Origin: Atopobiaceae bacterium
GTDB taxonomy: Bacteria > Actinomycetota > Coriobacteriia > Coriobacteriales > Atopobiaceae
DNA length: 58,280 nucleotides
Assembly: GCA_017533825.1 (NCBI GenBank)
Contig: JAFWIE010000057.1
Location: 1 to 58,280 of the forward strand
Reading direction: 5' to 3'
In this document: in pieces, positions 38,601 to 44,488 of the stretch
Layout of the letters: the number at the start of each line of letters is the position of its first letter
Position numbering within the stretch: the first letter of the stretch is position 1
Notes under the pieces: model-generated
Told to the model about the DNA's origin: nothing
Seen by the model: the letters and a program-made list of their open reading frames with translations, nothing else
Databases searched by the model: none
Translations under genes and position numbers: made by a program

Positions 38601-41022
38601 TGCTGAGGACGGCGAGTGCGACGGGTACGTCTCGTGGGGCACCGAGGGCGACGCTACGAAGGGCTTTAGCATCACGAACTGGCATAGTCCAGCCTTGAAA
38701 AACGTCTCGGGCAGTAAGGTCTGGAACGATGAGGGACAGGAAGCATCACGGCCCGCGAGCATTATCGTGCGACTGTATGCAGACGGCAAGGAAATCGCGC
38801 ACCAGACGGTTACCGAAGAGTTCGGATGGAACTGGGGCTTCTGGGATTTGCCGGAGTACGAGGCGGGACGGCCCATCGTCTATACCGTCTCGGAGGATGC
38901 GGTGGAAGGCTATACGTGTCGCATCAACAGAAGTGGTGACGATTATGTGATCACCAACACCCCGGCATCGGGCGATACGCAGGTCAATGTCCACAAGGTG
39001 TGGGCGGACTACAACGACCAAGATGGCTTGCGGCCGGACAAGACAACGGTGTATCTCTACGCCAACGGCGAGTATGCGGGGCGTGTCCTCGACGTAGATT
39101 ACAGCACCAACTGGTACGGCACCTTCTACGAGCTTCCGGCTGAGGAGAACGGCGAGGCGATTGCGTACGATGTGCGCGAAGACACGCCCGATGGATACGA
39201 TACCTACTACTACGGTTACCAGCGCAGGGGCTACACCATCGTGGACGAGCACACCCCCGCGACCATGTCCATCCATGGCGTCAAGGAGTGGGAGGACCAG
39301 GACAACCTCGATGAGTCGCGCCCCACTGCCGTGACCATCCGTCTGCTTGCCAATGGCGAGCCTGTGGACTCCACATCGGCTTCGGCGTTGAGCCAGTGGG
39401 CTTGGGAGTTCAACGACGTGCCCACATTCCAGAACGGCGCGAAGGTCGAGTACAGCGTCGAGGAGGACTGGGTCCAAGGCTACGAGAGCAGCATCACGGG
39501 TGATGTCGAAAATGGCTTCACCGTAACCAACTCGCATGTGCCTTACACGACGAGCATCAGGGGCACCAAGACGTGGGACGATGCAGATGACGCGGACGGC
39601 ATCCGTCCATCAAGGATTGACGTCAGCCTGTTCGCCGATGACGAACGCGTGAACCATGCGCTGGTGGGAGAGGACGAAGGCTGGACGTGGGAGTTCACGA
39701 ACCTTCCCACGACCAAGGCTGGTGCTGACATCAAATACGTGATCACGGAGGAAGAGGTCGAGGGCTACGAGACGACGATTGACGGCTATGACGTCATCAA
39801 CACGCACAAGCCAGCTATGACGAGTGTGGGCGTCTCCAAGGTCTGGGCCGACAAAGACAATCGCGATGCCCTACGACCGGACTCTGTAACCGTGCACCTA
39901 TTCGCCGACGGAGTGGACACGGGCAAGACGCTCGAGCTCTCGAATGCCACGAACTGGGCCGGGACATTTGAGGACCTCTTGCTCAAGAAGGGCGGTGAGC
40001 CCATCGTTTACACCGTGTCCGAGGACGAGGTCGCAGGATATGAGACGAATATCGCCGGCGACGCCACGGCGGGCTTCGTCATAACGAACACGCACGAGCC
40101 ACCGGGCGAGACGACACCCGGATCTGATCCCGAGCCAGAGACCACGCAGTTGAGCGTGACGAAGGTCTGGGACGACGCGAACAACGAGGCTGGTAAGCGG
40201 CCGGCATCTGTCATCATTCGATTGCTGGCCGATGGCAGCGAGACGGGACGCTCTCTTGAACTGAGCGAGGCCAACGGCTGGGCAGGAGCCTTCGAAGGCT
40301 TGGCTGCGAAGTCAGGCGACGAGCCGATAACCTACACGGTGACCGAGGAAGAGGTCGAGGGCTACAAGACGACGATTGACGGAGATGCCGCTACGGGATT
40401 CACCGTTACGAACGTCTACGATGCCGAATCAACCCCATCGCCTGATCCCGATCCAGAACCGGAACCAGAACCTGATCCCGAGCCTGATCCCGAGCCTGAC
40501 CCAGATCCGGATCCGGACCCTGATCCGGACCCTGAAGATGAAGAATTCACCATTACCTACAAGTTGAACGGCGGCACCTACGACGGAAGCACCGAGGACA
40601 TCGTGGAGACTTACAAGGGCGGGACGAAGATTGCCATCCATGAGGCACCGACGAGGGGCGGGCACACGTTCCTGTACTGGAAGGGCTCCGAGTACCAGCC
40701 GGGAGATGAATACACCGTAGTGGAAGATCACACCTTCGTCGCGCAGTGGCGGCAAAGCGGTGGGGACACTCCGGACACGCCATCGAATCCGTCGAAGCCC
40801 TCGAATCCTGCGACTCCGTCGAAACCTTCGACCCCTTCGACACCATCGAACTCGTCGAAGACCTCGACTCCGTCGCGGTCAACCATAACGTCACCTGCAA
40901 GTACAACGACGCGCACCTCGACGCCCGCGACGGGAGACCAGAGCACTTCCATAACGTGGCTGTTGATGCTCGCGGCCTTCGGGCTCATTGCAACAGGTTT
41001 GCGCCGTAGGCATTCGCTATAA
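26671..41022 (+). CDS. Giant cell-wall-anchored Cna_B-repeat surface protein (4,783 residues)
   Basis: The signal peptide (MKARRWKGLVAALLTIVMIS) is followed by an acidic Ser/Glu/Thr-rich stalk to about residue 185. Two unassigned domains come next, then a glycine-rich region with twelve GAGIGGG/GAGIGSG units (28261-29520) of beta-helix character. About three Cna_B-like domains follow. A proline-rich (PIPIPIPIP) and Asp/Lys-rich linker (31099-31305) separates these from about 30 further Cna_B domains. The C-terminus has a DPDPEP linker, a Listeria-type beta-repeat (40545-40755), an S/T/P spacer, the sorting signal TPATG (4751-4755), a hydrophobic helix and RRRH. Most Cna_B units keep the lysine, glutamate (VSEDAV) and asparagine (TNTH) needed for self-made isopeptide bonds, so the stalk should be long and protease-resistant. 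It is probably an adhesin. GGGG six bases before 26671 favours that start over 26659. No sortase gene lies nearby. Confidence 0.9.
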   Translation: MKARRWKGLVAALLTIVMISNTVPTAAVAEAVAEWQAMAQAEDAESQPTAEKSEEDEPASSTSTEATPQDSAETQESSGPSDSTEGAPSEETGEAESETSGSADAPANADDEPTPGGSEEQPAEAEQANGDEQAADTASGGDAGAATDGQAESASEGSEPADTPDEAEDEVTSDTPVVPEKSDEVPMVALDQTQIVDGIAITVKAPDGSFPQGATLSVSKVPAPEQDKVDEAVDAARASSTDAEANVAASYTFDIKVLDAEGMEVQPADDHTVEVSFALPQVADENLTTSVYHVEEQDNSEQLSAEKLEATEDEQRQVVTAETDGFSYYTVEFTYGNLRYVLNGYESVRLTEILNAVGLAGEPQTVLVSNPELFSASNETGEWIVVALQPFSTQEWMKVTIADIEYQIDVTDDLTDQGTPVNYNGQTLLTGGTYVVSGTRKTSSRITVAGDVVIVLEDGCLLECGGINVLNGASLTVEGHEYDEAFDLASVGKIHAKTESDHVAAISVNAGSTLTINGGLVEGQTRTNDAAGIGGDNGQSAGTITINNGWVIGHSKMNAAGIGGGKGGSGGTITINGGNVVAGAADEDGAGIGGGEKGSGGNITINGGTVIAQGTKCGAGIGGGWKGESGSITINGGTVKAYGGKYGAGIGGGDKGRSTYITITGGEIVAAGGEGAAGIGSGDSSEANNWTTTISGGTVTATGGKYGAGIGSGDDGHSGPVIINGGIIDATGGDDAAGIGGGDNSVSEQITIRGGVVTATGLRRGAGIGGGAGKTGGVIEISGSDTVVSAISIYGAGIGSGAGSLGDKNASQVSPSNITITDANVIAASLGGGAGIGGGIHCGGGIITIDGATVFAQGGASYFSKDKTTLYGAAELAEQISHGLEDGYSTVIRFVLRMTSGRYGQWLGDHIVTKALEYFFTPINWVIGLFKKGPDTIYYTGAGIGGGYKGDAGTVTILNNAIVDAQAGRTEHDLQDGSMSAAIGPGKQYNTVLQGSTDVYPTAKVTYGSLDTTGDNLFARHEVGVRRGDDWWVKRTLHAHQYAVIEPGVLELPIEKRWVGVTDFTVPESVQVRVWNDEYGMESTDLKEINSASWQEILDVASPPHMELSERTTADFASTEWQSTWELELPDRIIALPKNAEGAAVLDLRSQETSGMSAEDYEAALEAFKIGEIDGIRSTAKLVLTNTHLKTYTVQKQWRIDETGLYKPESVQAVLQRRVAGIWEDAGDPVTLNEENGWKASFPPMPESGNGGYRVWELGATEIDGIAEVGQPIEEKGTVAYDVHIGDVTQRVDYDVSVVLDDAGLATITNTWHEAPLIIYGKKTWVDNDNDKKKSQDEGPRPQSITVYLVANDTVIEKRVVYGRDKDGNKDKLGKWEYTFDGMTEREADGSPAEGAETDLDGNPVDAPLPRLDADGKKIEYSVAEDVPHNYNGAAEGYRIPRVKVISGSSSAEITDDEDNYLDVEGCDLVNVIKEGAIPPLPIPIPIPIPIPIPTPPVPPIPPVPSIPTPDIPTPDPPEPENPDPDDDDKEKKKDDDDDDNDPDKIDIKVTKVWKDDDDKAGKRPDSVTVNLLKDGIKVKSEKVEEEDGKWEVEFKDLETKFTVLGQNTGIPAIYTITEDKVEGYTTKVERDISWTSQDDLEKLTTGNTNYKITNIYESDPDEKVTYSVEKEWDIDALGLDRPANVEVALQKKGDGDTWTTVQTVEVSAANSWKKDFKPVYKQENGSDVEYRVRELDKDGKPVLDTEDADAKDGEGKKPDNSFAILNVGDHNTKYLVEYEADDEHKTTIKNTAVLDITIHKHWLMFGDAEKPDDVYLMLMSRPKAGEGESAGPYVPVYNALYGDGLDASGGVDAALGLFNLDSVMSTFQKFTGFDVNDYIKVNVAMAKVDEDGDWKASFGVKKYNEAGLEQEFLGAEMVTGLMGIAANAMTGVDFPVMIRPIDPKFFTVFGKAYNIPVVCEDWELSSNVINTWYSNDDDPDITIGGTKIWDDGNNPDRPDSVTLKVLYDGQPLKMKDSDNPITVEVTKDNDWVWSRGFKSDDLDIEGDVDVSKITIKEEQIDGYTTTVDGFDVTNTLDENKTSLTVSKIWDDNNDQDGMRPHDVKVTLETRATPEADFEVLQSVTLNASNGWRATVKDLPIKKDGQDISYRWSETEVEHYTSSQTTNNGTTTITNRHTPEQTRVAVHKAWKYNGQPEDERPSQLAVYLLANGDLAVNMAGDYYGPCILSSNNKWTASIDNLPKYKNGEEIQYGWVEERVPEGYTLTSTRVEGNLTTITDTYNAASTSSTVRKVWQDHSNKAGKRPDSVIMHLRAYHKDGGYSVVKSYRLSEACNWQGTADELPVTFDDGSQISYVWVEAEVPDGYESFTTKNGCITTIVNSRDDAAPVRKVWNDANNQDGLRPESVRVNLLANGESTGTQLELNADNDWSGKFEDIEWSANGTDGVTYSVAEVEVPGYETSTEIDADGVLTITNTHVPEVVTVSGTKTWDDADDQDGLRPESIVIRLLADGEEVDRKEVTAADDGDGSWSWQFANLPKRADGKEIAYTVSEDAVPDYTTTVDGYDVTNTHVPATTTVAVRKVWNDEDNQDGKRPTGLTITLVADGQDTAETLILNEANGWEGVFDDLAAKKNGKDIVYTVKEEDAAEYESEITGDAEHGYLITNSHTPETTSVEVSKQWDDNNNQDGKRPDKITYRLYADGEERTSKEVSSEEEWKWTFENLPIYREGHRIVYTVSEDAVEDYVTAISGNAADGFTVTNTHEPGKTQIQVHKVWGDGDDADGVRPRTVRVWLVANDVRTNQYRDLSADTSWYGTFENLDVNKDGQHITYTVDEDQVSGYEKRTITGNATRGFTVINVHEPETVDVTVHKNWVDSFDQDGVRPSSIVLNLFANGERIASKTKTEGEGWDHTFEGLFKNKNGLPIEYTVSEDAVEDYTTKVTGDATEGFTVTNTHNPGVTQVDVRKVWDDADNQDGKRPERVTIRLLADDEDAGMSLVLDEEHGWADTFKNLPTRRAGHGITYSVTEDKVDDYDTAIEGDATKGFTITNRHAPAKTRIPVSKVWVDDNDRDGIRPASITVRLLANREQTDQTLVLSEDNDWEGAFENLDVLRGGRAITYTIAEVRTAVVTGRDGKGTYASAITGSAADGFTITNTHTPETAKLSGTKTWKDANNQDGIRPASIRIHLLANYSEVDSRNVTADDGWKWTFEGLPKYQSGEVITYTIVEDAVDGYTTAYDGLNVKNTHVPDTTTVSGSKEWRDENDQDGVRPESIVIRLKDGDNEIDSKTVTADDNWSWEFTGLPKYRAGNEIEYSIEEDHVDGYSAEVLGYNVANTHEPQITSVSVEKVWEDAENQEGARPESVTVRLRANGAVADSKTISAGDHWKCTFDNLPTYRSGVKIAYTITEDAVEDYTTEVTGNATEGFTVKNTHDPGKTQVSVSKSWEDDGDRDGIRPASVTVHLLADNDDTGKTIDLNEGNGWTATFDNLPVKRHDADIIYTVEEERTAVITGEDGATTYAIDVSGDVAEGYTITNTHTPATTKVTVRKVWDDDNDRDGKRVPVEMRLFANGEWVMTQTLGEHNGWTYTFGEEYPLYAKDRGKDITYTVAERSMADYEATYSGDEATGIKVTNTRTPDVVTVSGRKQWNDNGNVDSARPSSITIRLHANGKEVARQTVTEADGWSWRFANQPKNEAGEEIIYSITEDAVEGYTARVEEYDVINTRNPGKTQVVVSKEWDDQNDRDGIRPDSVTVHLLANGKETGNAIRLSKEEGWVGSFNNLDVKQDGEDIAYTIREEKVTGYASYVSGDATKGYNILNIHNPETVSVPVVKTWDDDNNEDGTRPSSVVVRVYADGTEVAAKTLTSANFWQWTFEGLPKYNDGKEIRYTISEDVVENYTSAIHGYTIINTYTPGKTQINVRKLWDDANNQDGLRPKTVTVRLLANGSDTGKTLQLTAADGWTGSFTDLDAYDQGEPIVYSVAEDGECDGYVSWGTEGDATKGFSITNWHSPALKNVSGSKVWNDEGQEASRPASIIVRLYADGKEIAHQTVTEEFGWNWGFWDLPEYEAGRPIVYTVSEDAVEGYTCRINRSGDDYVITNTPASGDTQVNVHKVWADYNDQDGLRPDKTTVYLYANGEYAGRVLDVDYSTNWYGTFYELPAEENGEAIAYDVREDTPDGYDTYYYGYQRRGYTIVDEHTPATMSIHGVKEWEDQDNLDESRPTAVTIRLLANGEPVDSTSASALSQWAWEFNDVPTFQNGAKVEYSVEEDWVQGYESSITGDVENGFTVTNSHVPYTTSIRGTKTWDDADDADGIRPSRIDVSLFADDERVNHALVGEDEGWTWEFTNLPTTKAGADIKYVITEEEVEGYETTIDGYDVINTHKPAMTSVGVSKVWADKDNRDALRPDSVTVHLFADGVDTGKTLELSNATNWAGTFEDLLLKKGGEPIVYTVSEDEVAGYETNIAGDATAGFVITNTHEPPGETTPGSDPEPETTQLSVTKVWDDANNEAGKRPASVIIRLLADGSETGRSLELSEANGWAGAFEGLAAKSGDEPITYTVTEEEVEGYKTTIDGDAATGFTVTNVYDAESTPSPDPDPEPEPEPDPEPDPEPDPDPDPDPDPDPEDEEFTITYKLNGGTYDGSTEDIVETYKGGTKIAIHEAPTRGGHTFLYWKGSEYQPGDEYTVVEDHTFVAQWRQSGGDTPDTPSNPSKPSNPATPSKPSTPSTPSNSSKTSTPSRSTITSPASTTTRTSTPATGDQSTSITWLLMLAAFGLIATGLRRRHSL
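28255..29520 (+). repeat. Twelve GAGIGGG-type repeats inside the surface protein
   Basis: Twelve copies of A-G-I-G-(G/S)-(G/D) recur, most about 30 residues apart and typically in the form GAGIGGG-x-KG-x-GG-x-ITINGG-x-V-x-A-x-GG. The eleventh and twelfth copies are separated by about 100 residues that include a helical, partly hydrophobic insertion (29250-29490). Confidence 0.85.
31309..40435 (+). repeat. Array of about 30 Cna_B domains
   Basis: Units of about 90-105 residues each begin K-x-W-x-D-x-x-N-x-x-x-x-RP and end TNTHxP. The first three are larger and divergent. The rest fall into two mixed subtypes. One starts VxKVW and has LLANGxxTGKTLxL. The other starts SGxKxW and has a TVTxxDGWSWxF core. 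DNA identity between units is moderate, so the array looks old rather than freshly amplified. Confidence 0.85.
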
Positions 41023-41023
41023 T
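41018..41023 (+). promoter_or_regulatory. -10 box of the lipoprotein gene, overlapping the surface-protein stop
   Basis: A perfect TATAAT (41018-41023) contains the TAA stop of the surface-protein gene and lies 44 bases before the lipoprotein ATG. No good -35 box sits at 17-bp spacing. Confidence 0.55.
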
Positions 41024-41066
41024 GGACGCGTTGGTTCGTCCACCGAGAAAAGGGGAGTTACCTATC

Positions 41067-41912
41067 ATGAGGACCAATCTGTGGAACAAGGTTCCGGCCA
41101 CCGCGTTTTCCATCATGCTCGCGTTGTCGCTTGGTGCGTGCGGCGGCGGATCCGCCGAGAACGCCACCACTGAGGACACCTCAACTGAGGCTGCCCAGAC
41201 TACCGAGCAGACGGCTACTGAGGAAGGCGCCACGGCAGACGCGGCTGCTGCCACGACCGACGACGCTGCTGTGATGAACTATGCCGACTACGCGGCTGCG
41301 GCCGTTGACGACCCCGTTACCATTGAGGCGTACGTTCAGGGCAAGCAGGCCTGGTGGCAGGACAAGGCCACCCTGTATCTGCAGGACAAGGACGGCGCCT
41401 ACTTCGTCTTTGAGTCCGCCTGCACCGAGGATGACTATGCGAAGCTCGCGGACGGCATCAAGGTCAAGGTGAGCGGCTACAAGGCAAACTTCAACGGCGA
41501 GGACGAGATCGCGGATGCCACCGTCACGATCGAGGACGACGGCGACACGTACATCGCCGAGCCGGTCGACGTCACCGACAAGCTCGAATCTGAGGACCTC
41601 ATCAGCTTCCAGAACCAAAAGGTGGCCTTCAAGGGTCTCACCGTTGCCGCTTCCAAGGACCCCGACGGTAATGAGGTCGGATATCTGTACGGCTACGACG
41701 GCTCTGGTACGCAGGGCGATGACCTGTACTTCAACGTGAGTGATGGTACCAATACGTACACCTTCACGGTTGAGTCTTATCTCTGCGACAAGGACACCGA
41801 CGTCTACAAGGCCGTTGAGGGCCTGAAGGTGGGCGACGTCGTCGACCTCGAGGGCTTCCTGTACTGGTACGAGGGCGCGAACCCGCACATCACGAGCGTC
41901 ACCGTACAGTAA
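41067..41912 (+). CDS. Secreted lipoprotein of unknown function, OB-fold-like
   Basis: The product has 281 residues. The lipobox is LSLGAC near residue 24. A Thr/Glu/Ala-rich stalk is followed by two beta-rich modules. The first (VTIEAYVQGKQAWW...ATLYLQDKDGAYFVF...GIKVKVSGYKANF) and the second (VAFKGLTVAAS...DDLYFNVSDGTNTYTFTVES...VGDVVDLEGFLYWYEG) look like repeated OB-fold units, as in surface nucleases and related binding proteins, but no catalytic residues are seen. GGGGAG precedes the ATG at 41067. It is probably transcribed from the promoter at the end of the surface-protein gene. Confidence 0.75.
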   Translation: MRTNLWNKVPATAFSIMLALSLGACGGGSAENATTEDTSTEAAQTTEQTATEEGATADAAAATTDDAAVMNYADYAAAAVDDPVTIEAYVQGKQAWWQDKATLYLQDKDGAYFVFESACTEDDYAKLADGIKVKVSGYKANFNGEDEIADATVTIEDDGDTYIAEPVDVTDKLESEDLISFQNQKVAFKGLTVAASKDPDGNEVGYLYGYDGSGTQGDDLYFNVSDGTNTYTFTVESYLCDKDTDVYKAVEGLKVGDVVDLEGFLYWYEGANPHITSVTVQ

Positions 41913-41939
41913 TAGTACGAGACGAAAGTCTTATCGACG

Positions 41940-41985
41940 GAGAGGCCCCTGGCAATGTGCCGGGGGCCTCTCCCGCTTCATTCCG
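41940..41985 (+). terminator. Terminator after the lipoprotein gene
   Basis: GAGAGGCCCCTGGC (41940-41953) pairs with GCCGGGGGCCTCTC (41959-41972), a 14-bp stem with one G.T pair, followed by a T-containing but imperfect tail. Confidence 0.8.
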
Positions 41986-42074
41986 TTCGTGCTACCATCT
42001 AGGAGGCAAGGCGTGTGAGGGAAGCGGATGCCGTTAGAAGAACACGTGTAACGACATAAGCTCTCTTCGCACCG

Positions 42075-42590
42075 CTAGACTTCGTTGAGCAGCGCCGTGA
42101 GGTTGCGCACGAATCGCTCCCGATCCTCTTCGTCGAAGGCTGCATGCTTCGTGACGCGGGGCTTTCCGTGTCGGCGCTTGGAGCGGAGTTCTTGCTTGGT
42201 GGCATGGCGCACGAGCAGCAGTGCGTCGATGGTCCGCTGGTCGTATACGTGCCCGCGCGGGTCAATCGCCTTGCAGCCACGACCGAGAGCCATCGAGGCA
42301 AGCCCGAAGTCCTGCGTCACCACCACGTCACCCGGTTCCAGCTCACAGACGATGGCGAAGTCGGCGGCGTCGGCACCTTGCCCGACCTGAAGCGTGCGCA
42401 CCCAGAAGCCGCCCTTTCCGCCCGCACCTTGTGTGCTCGGCGGCTCGGTCGGGTCGTCCTTGCGCACGTGGCGCAAGAGGTTGTGCCCGGAGTCGCCGGC
42501 AAGCACACACGGGATGCGTGCCTTGCGGGCGCAGGCGAGTGCCTCTCGCGTGGTGGGACAAGCGTCGGCGTCGACGAAGAGTGTGGGCAC
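42075..42590 (-). CDS. UPF0178 (YaiI/YqxD) family protein
   Basis: The product has 171 residues. It starts (M)PTLFVDADACPTTREAL, the family hallmark FVDADACP, and continues with DFAIVCELEPGDVVVTQDFGLASMAL, which resembles PIN-like nuclease folds with conserved acidic residues. The biological role is not established. The start is a GTG at 42590 with AGGAG five bases upstream. An upstream open frame comes only from the 19-bp repeats and is not coding. Confidence 0.85.
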   Translation of the reverse strand: MPTLFVDADACPTTREALACARKARIPCVLAGDSGHNLLRHVRKDDPTEPPSTQGAGGKGGFWVRTLQVGQGADAADFAIVCELEPGDVVVTQDFGLASMALGRGCKAIDPRGHVYDQRTIDALLLVRHATKQELRSKRRHGKPRVTKHAAFDEEDRERFVRNLTALLNEV

Positions 42591-42622
42591 GGGTGCTCCT
42601 CTCGGGTGGATGGATGTTTGCT

Positions 42623-42736
42623 CGGGTACTCGATCCAGCATCGGGTACTCGCTCCAGCATCGGGTACTCGATCCAGCATCGGGTACTCGATCCAGCATCG
42701 GGTACTCGATCCAGTATCGGGTACTCGCTCCAGCAT
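42623..42736. repeat. Six tandem 19-bp repeats
   Basis: Exactly six units of CGGGTACTCGATCCAGCAT run head to tail. The eleventh base is A in units 1, 3, 4 and 5 and C in units 2 and 6, and unit 5 has AGTAT for AGCAT. Each unit holds CGGGTACTCG, a palindrome with one G.T wobble. The array lies directly upstream of the UPF0178 gene. Confidence 0.95.
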
Positions 42737-42743
42737 AGCAAAA

Positions 42744-42775
42744 GCGCGCCACAAGGGATAACCCCTGCGGCGCGC
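42744..42775 (-). terminator. Terminator of the Tat lipoprotein hydrolase gene
   Basis: GCGCGCC (42744-42750) pairs with GGCGCGC (42769-42775), with further pairing inside. On the minus strand TTTTGC follows. Confidence 0.8.
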
Positions 42776-42801
42776 CCGCGTCCTCGGTGAGGATGGCTCC
42801 G

Positions 42802-44196
42802 TTACTTGACGTTCTCGGCGATGAACTCCCACGCCTTGAGGCCGTCCTCGTCACACTCGCACTCGTTATTGTCGAAGTAGATCCAGCTCCAGTGGCCGTT
42901 GTACTGATAGGGCTCTTCGGTCGGGTTGCCGCTCTCATCAGTCATGAAGAACTGGCCGGAGGTGTCCACGACGTGCTCGGTCGTCGAGACGTGCAGGGTG
43001 TCGGCGGTCTTGCCGGCAGCCTTGAGGCGCTCGATGGTGGGTTCCTCGTTCTTCGTGGGATCCACGGTGGTGTCATCCTTGGAGTAGACGAAGTACATCG
43101 GCAGGTCGACGAGGCTCTCGATCTGTTCGTCGGTGATGTACTGGTCCTCCAGTGCCTCGCAGATGGGCACGACGGCCGCATAGGCGTCCGGCCGGTTTAT
43201 GGAGAGGACCATCGTCATGTAGCCACCATTGGAGCAGCCCGCGAGCACGATCTTCTCGGCGCCGAGCTCCTCAGCCTGCGAGTCGATGAGCTCCTCGAGT
43301 GCGGCGGTGTAGAACGAGGTGCCATCGGCATTGATGGCACCGCCACTGAAGTTGCTTGAGTTGCCGTCGGCGTCCATCCAATACGTGGGGCACTGGGGAA
43401 CGAGCACGTTGGCGCCGCCTACGGCCTCTTGGAACTCGCTCAGCCCAAGAGCGGTGACCTTGTTTGCCAAGAGGGTCACGCTGGGGTCGGTCTTCTCCTC
43501 GGTCTTCGCGCCGCCTTCACCAAGGCCATGCAGCCAGACGACGAGCGTCTTCGAAGCTTGCTCGGGTATCCACAACAGGGAGTGGAAGGTCGTACCGTCG
43601 CTCGCCTTGAAGTCGTCGAACTTCCAGTCATCGGCAGCGGTCAAGGTCAGTTGGGGAGCGGTGTCGATGTTCAGGGCCGCCACGGCCTCGCCGCCGCTGG
43701 TGACAGATGCGCCTTCTGCCAGTTTGATGGTCAGGAAATATGGGTCGCTCCAGGTGTTGTACTGCGTTGCCATGCTAAAGATCATGGGGCCGTCGCCGTC
43801 GTTCGGCGCGCAGGCGAGCTCGAGCTTGAGGGTCTTGCCCTCGTCTTCCAGCGTGGCCGCCGTAACGGGACGCGGGATGGTGACCTCGACGATGGGGAAC
43901 GTCTCGTCGGTGAAGTCGGTCGCCATCTTGGTCTCGGTGACCTCAAAGTTGGTGGCATCGGCCGAGTCGAGAGGTGCGTCGAGTGTGAGGGTGGCAACGT
44001 CTACCCCCGCGCCCCAGTCAAAGCCTTGGACGTGCTTCTTGTAGGTGCCGGAGATGGTCTTGCCGTCAGCTGCGGTGGTCGCGGCATCCGTGGCCGCGGC
44101 ATCACCTGTGTCCCCGCTGCCGCCGCAGGCCGCCATAGCAAGGCTTGCCAGGCCAACGGCTCCCATGAAGCTCCTTCTCGTCATACCAGTACCCAT
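42802..44196 (-). CDS. Tat-exported lipoprotein, alpha/beta-hydrolase (esterase/peptidase type)
   Basis: The product has 464 residues. The N-terminus TRRSFMGAVGLASLAMAAC combines a twin-arginine motif with a lipobox, so it is probably folded before export and then lipid-anchored. An immunoglobulin-like N-terminal half (to about residue 200) precedes a serine hydrolase domain. LVVWLHGLGEGG forms the oxyanion-side strand and VLAGCSNGGYM is the nucleophile elbow (serine in GCSNG). YSKDDTTVDP and a late histidine in STTEHVVD or NGHWSW complete a likely triad. This layout matches predicted secreted esterase/peptidase-like hydrolases. ATG at 44196 is preceded by AGGGAG; 44184 is an alternative. It has its own promoter and terminator. 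Confidence 0.85.
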   Translation of the reverse strand: MGTGMTRRSFMGAVGLASLAMAACGGSGDTGDAAATDAATTAADGKTISGTYKKHVQGFDWGAGVDVATLTLDAPLDSADATNFEVTETKMATDFTDETFPIVEVTIPRPVTAATLEDEGKTLKLELACAPNDGDGPMIFSMATQYNTWSDPYFLTIKLAEGASVTSGGEAVAALNIDTAPQLTLTAADDWKFDDFKASDGTTFHSLLWIPEQASKTLVVWLHGLGEGGAKTEEKTDPSVTLLANKVTALGLSEFQEAVGGANVLVPQCPTYWMDADGNSSNFSGGAINADGTSFYTAALEELIDSQAEELGAEKIVLAGCSNGGYMTMVLSINRPDAYAAVVPICEALEDQYITDEQIESLVDLPMYFVYSKDDTTVDPTKNEEPTIERLKAAGKTADTLHVSTTEHVVDTSGQFFMTDESGNPTEEPYQYNGHWSWIYFDNNECECDEDGLKAWEFIAENVK

Positions 44197-44225
44197 CTCC
44201 TACTCTCCCTTCGCTCTTGGTTGGA

Positions 44226-44295
44226 CCTGCATTTCTCCAATCTGGCCCAACATCCTTCCACCTGCAATTCTCCAATCTGGCCAAACATCCTTCCA
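44226..44295. repeat. Two tandem 35-bp repeats upstream of the hydrolase gene
   Basis: 44226-44260 and 44261-44295 are identical except for two bases. They lie 30-100 bases before the hydrolase start codon, between it and a likely -35 box, and may be regulator binding sites or a simple duplication. Confidence 0.9.
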
Positions 44296-44301
44296 CCAGT
44301 T

Positions 44302-44332
44302 ATGATGGCATGTTTTATGCGTCATGTGTCAA
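44302..44332 (-). promoter_or_regulatory. Possible promoter of the hydrolase gene
   Basis: On the minus strand a perfect TTGACA (44332-44327) is followed after 19 bases by CATCAT (44307-44302). The -10 box is weak and the spacing long. Confidence 0.4.
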
Positions 44333-44419
44333 GCTACAATCGGTATGATGCCAAAGCATATCGATGAAGGCTAGCGGTGTCCCAGGGACCGACAAGCCAC
44401 AATGATGGGGATTGGCGGT

Positions 44420-44452
44420 AAAAAAGCGCCGCAGGGCATTTCCCTACGGCGC
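44420..44452 (-). terminator. Terminator of the Nif11-type peptide gene
   Basis: GCGCCGCAGGG (44426-44436) pairs with CCCTACGGCGC (44442-44452) with one mismatch. On the minus strand it is followed by TTTTTTACC. Confidence 0.85.
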
Positions 44453-44488
44453 GCAAAGACAGGGGGCTAAAGACCGTTGAAGCAAGAA

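Noticed and set aside
34834..38685. A 1,283-codon open frame on the minus strand inside the surface-protein gene
   Set aside because: It mirrors the repeated Cna_B codons on the opposite strand. There is no ribosome site and no protein-like composition, and similar antisense frames occur at 31015-32976 and 27568-29316.
40441..40540. DPDPEP-coding repeat as a possible replication or recombination hotspot
   Set aside because: The sequence is fully explained as a flexible wall-spanning linker in the surface protein.
42623..42736. Short regular repeats that could suggest a CRISPR array
   Set aside because: Units are head to tail with no spacers between them and there are no cas genes.
42591..42938. 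N-terminal extension of the UPF0178 protein
   Set aside because: It translates the 19-bp repeats and the antisense of the hydrolase gene end; the GTG at 42590 has a good ribosome site and gives the family N-terminus.
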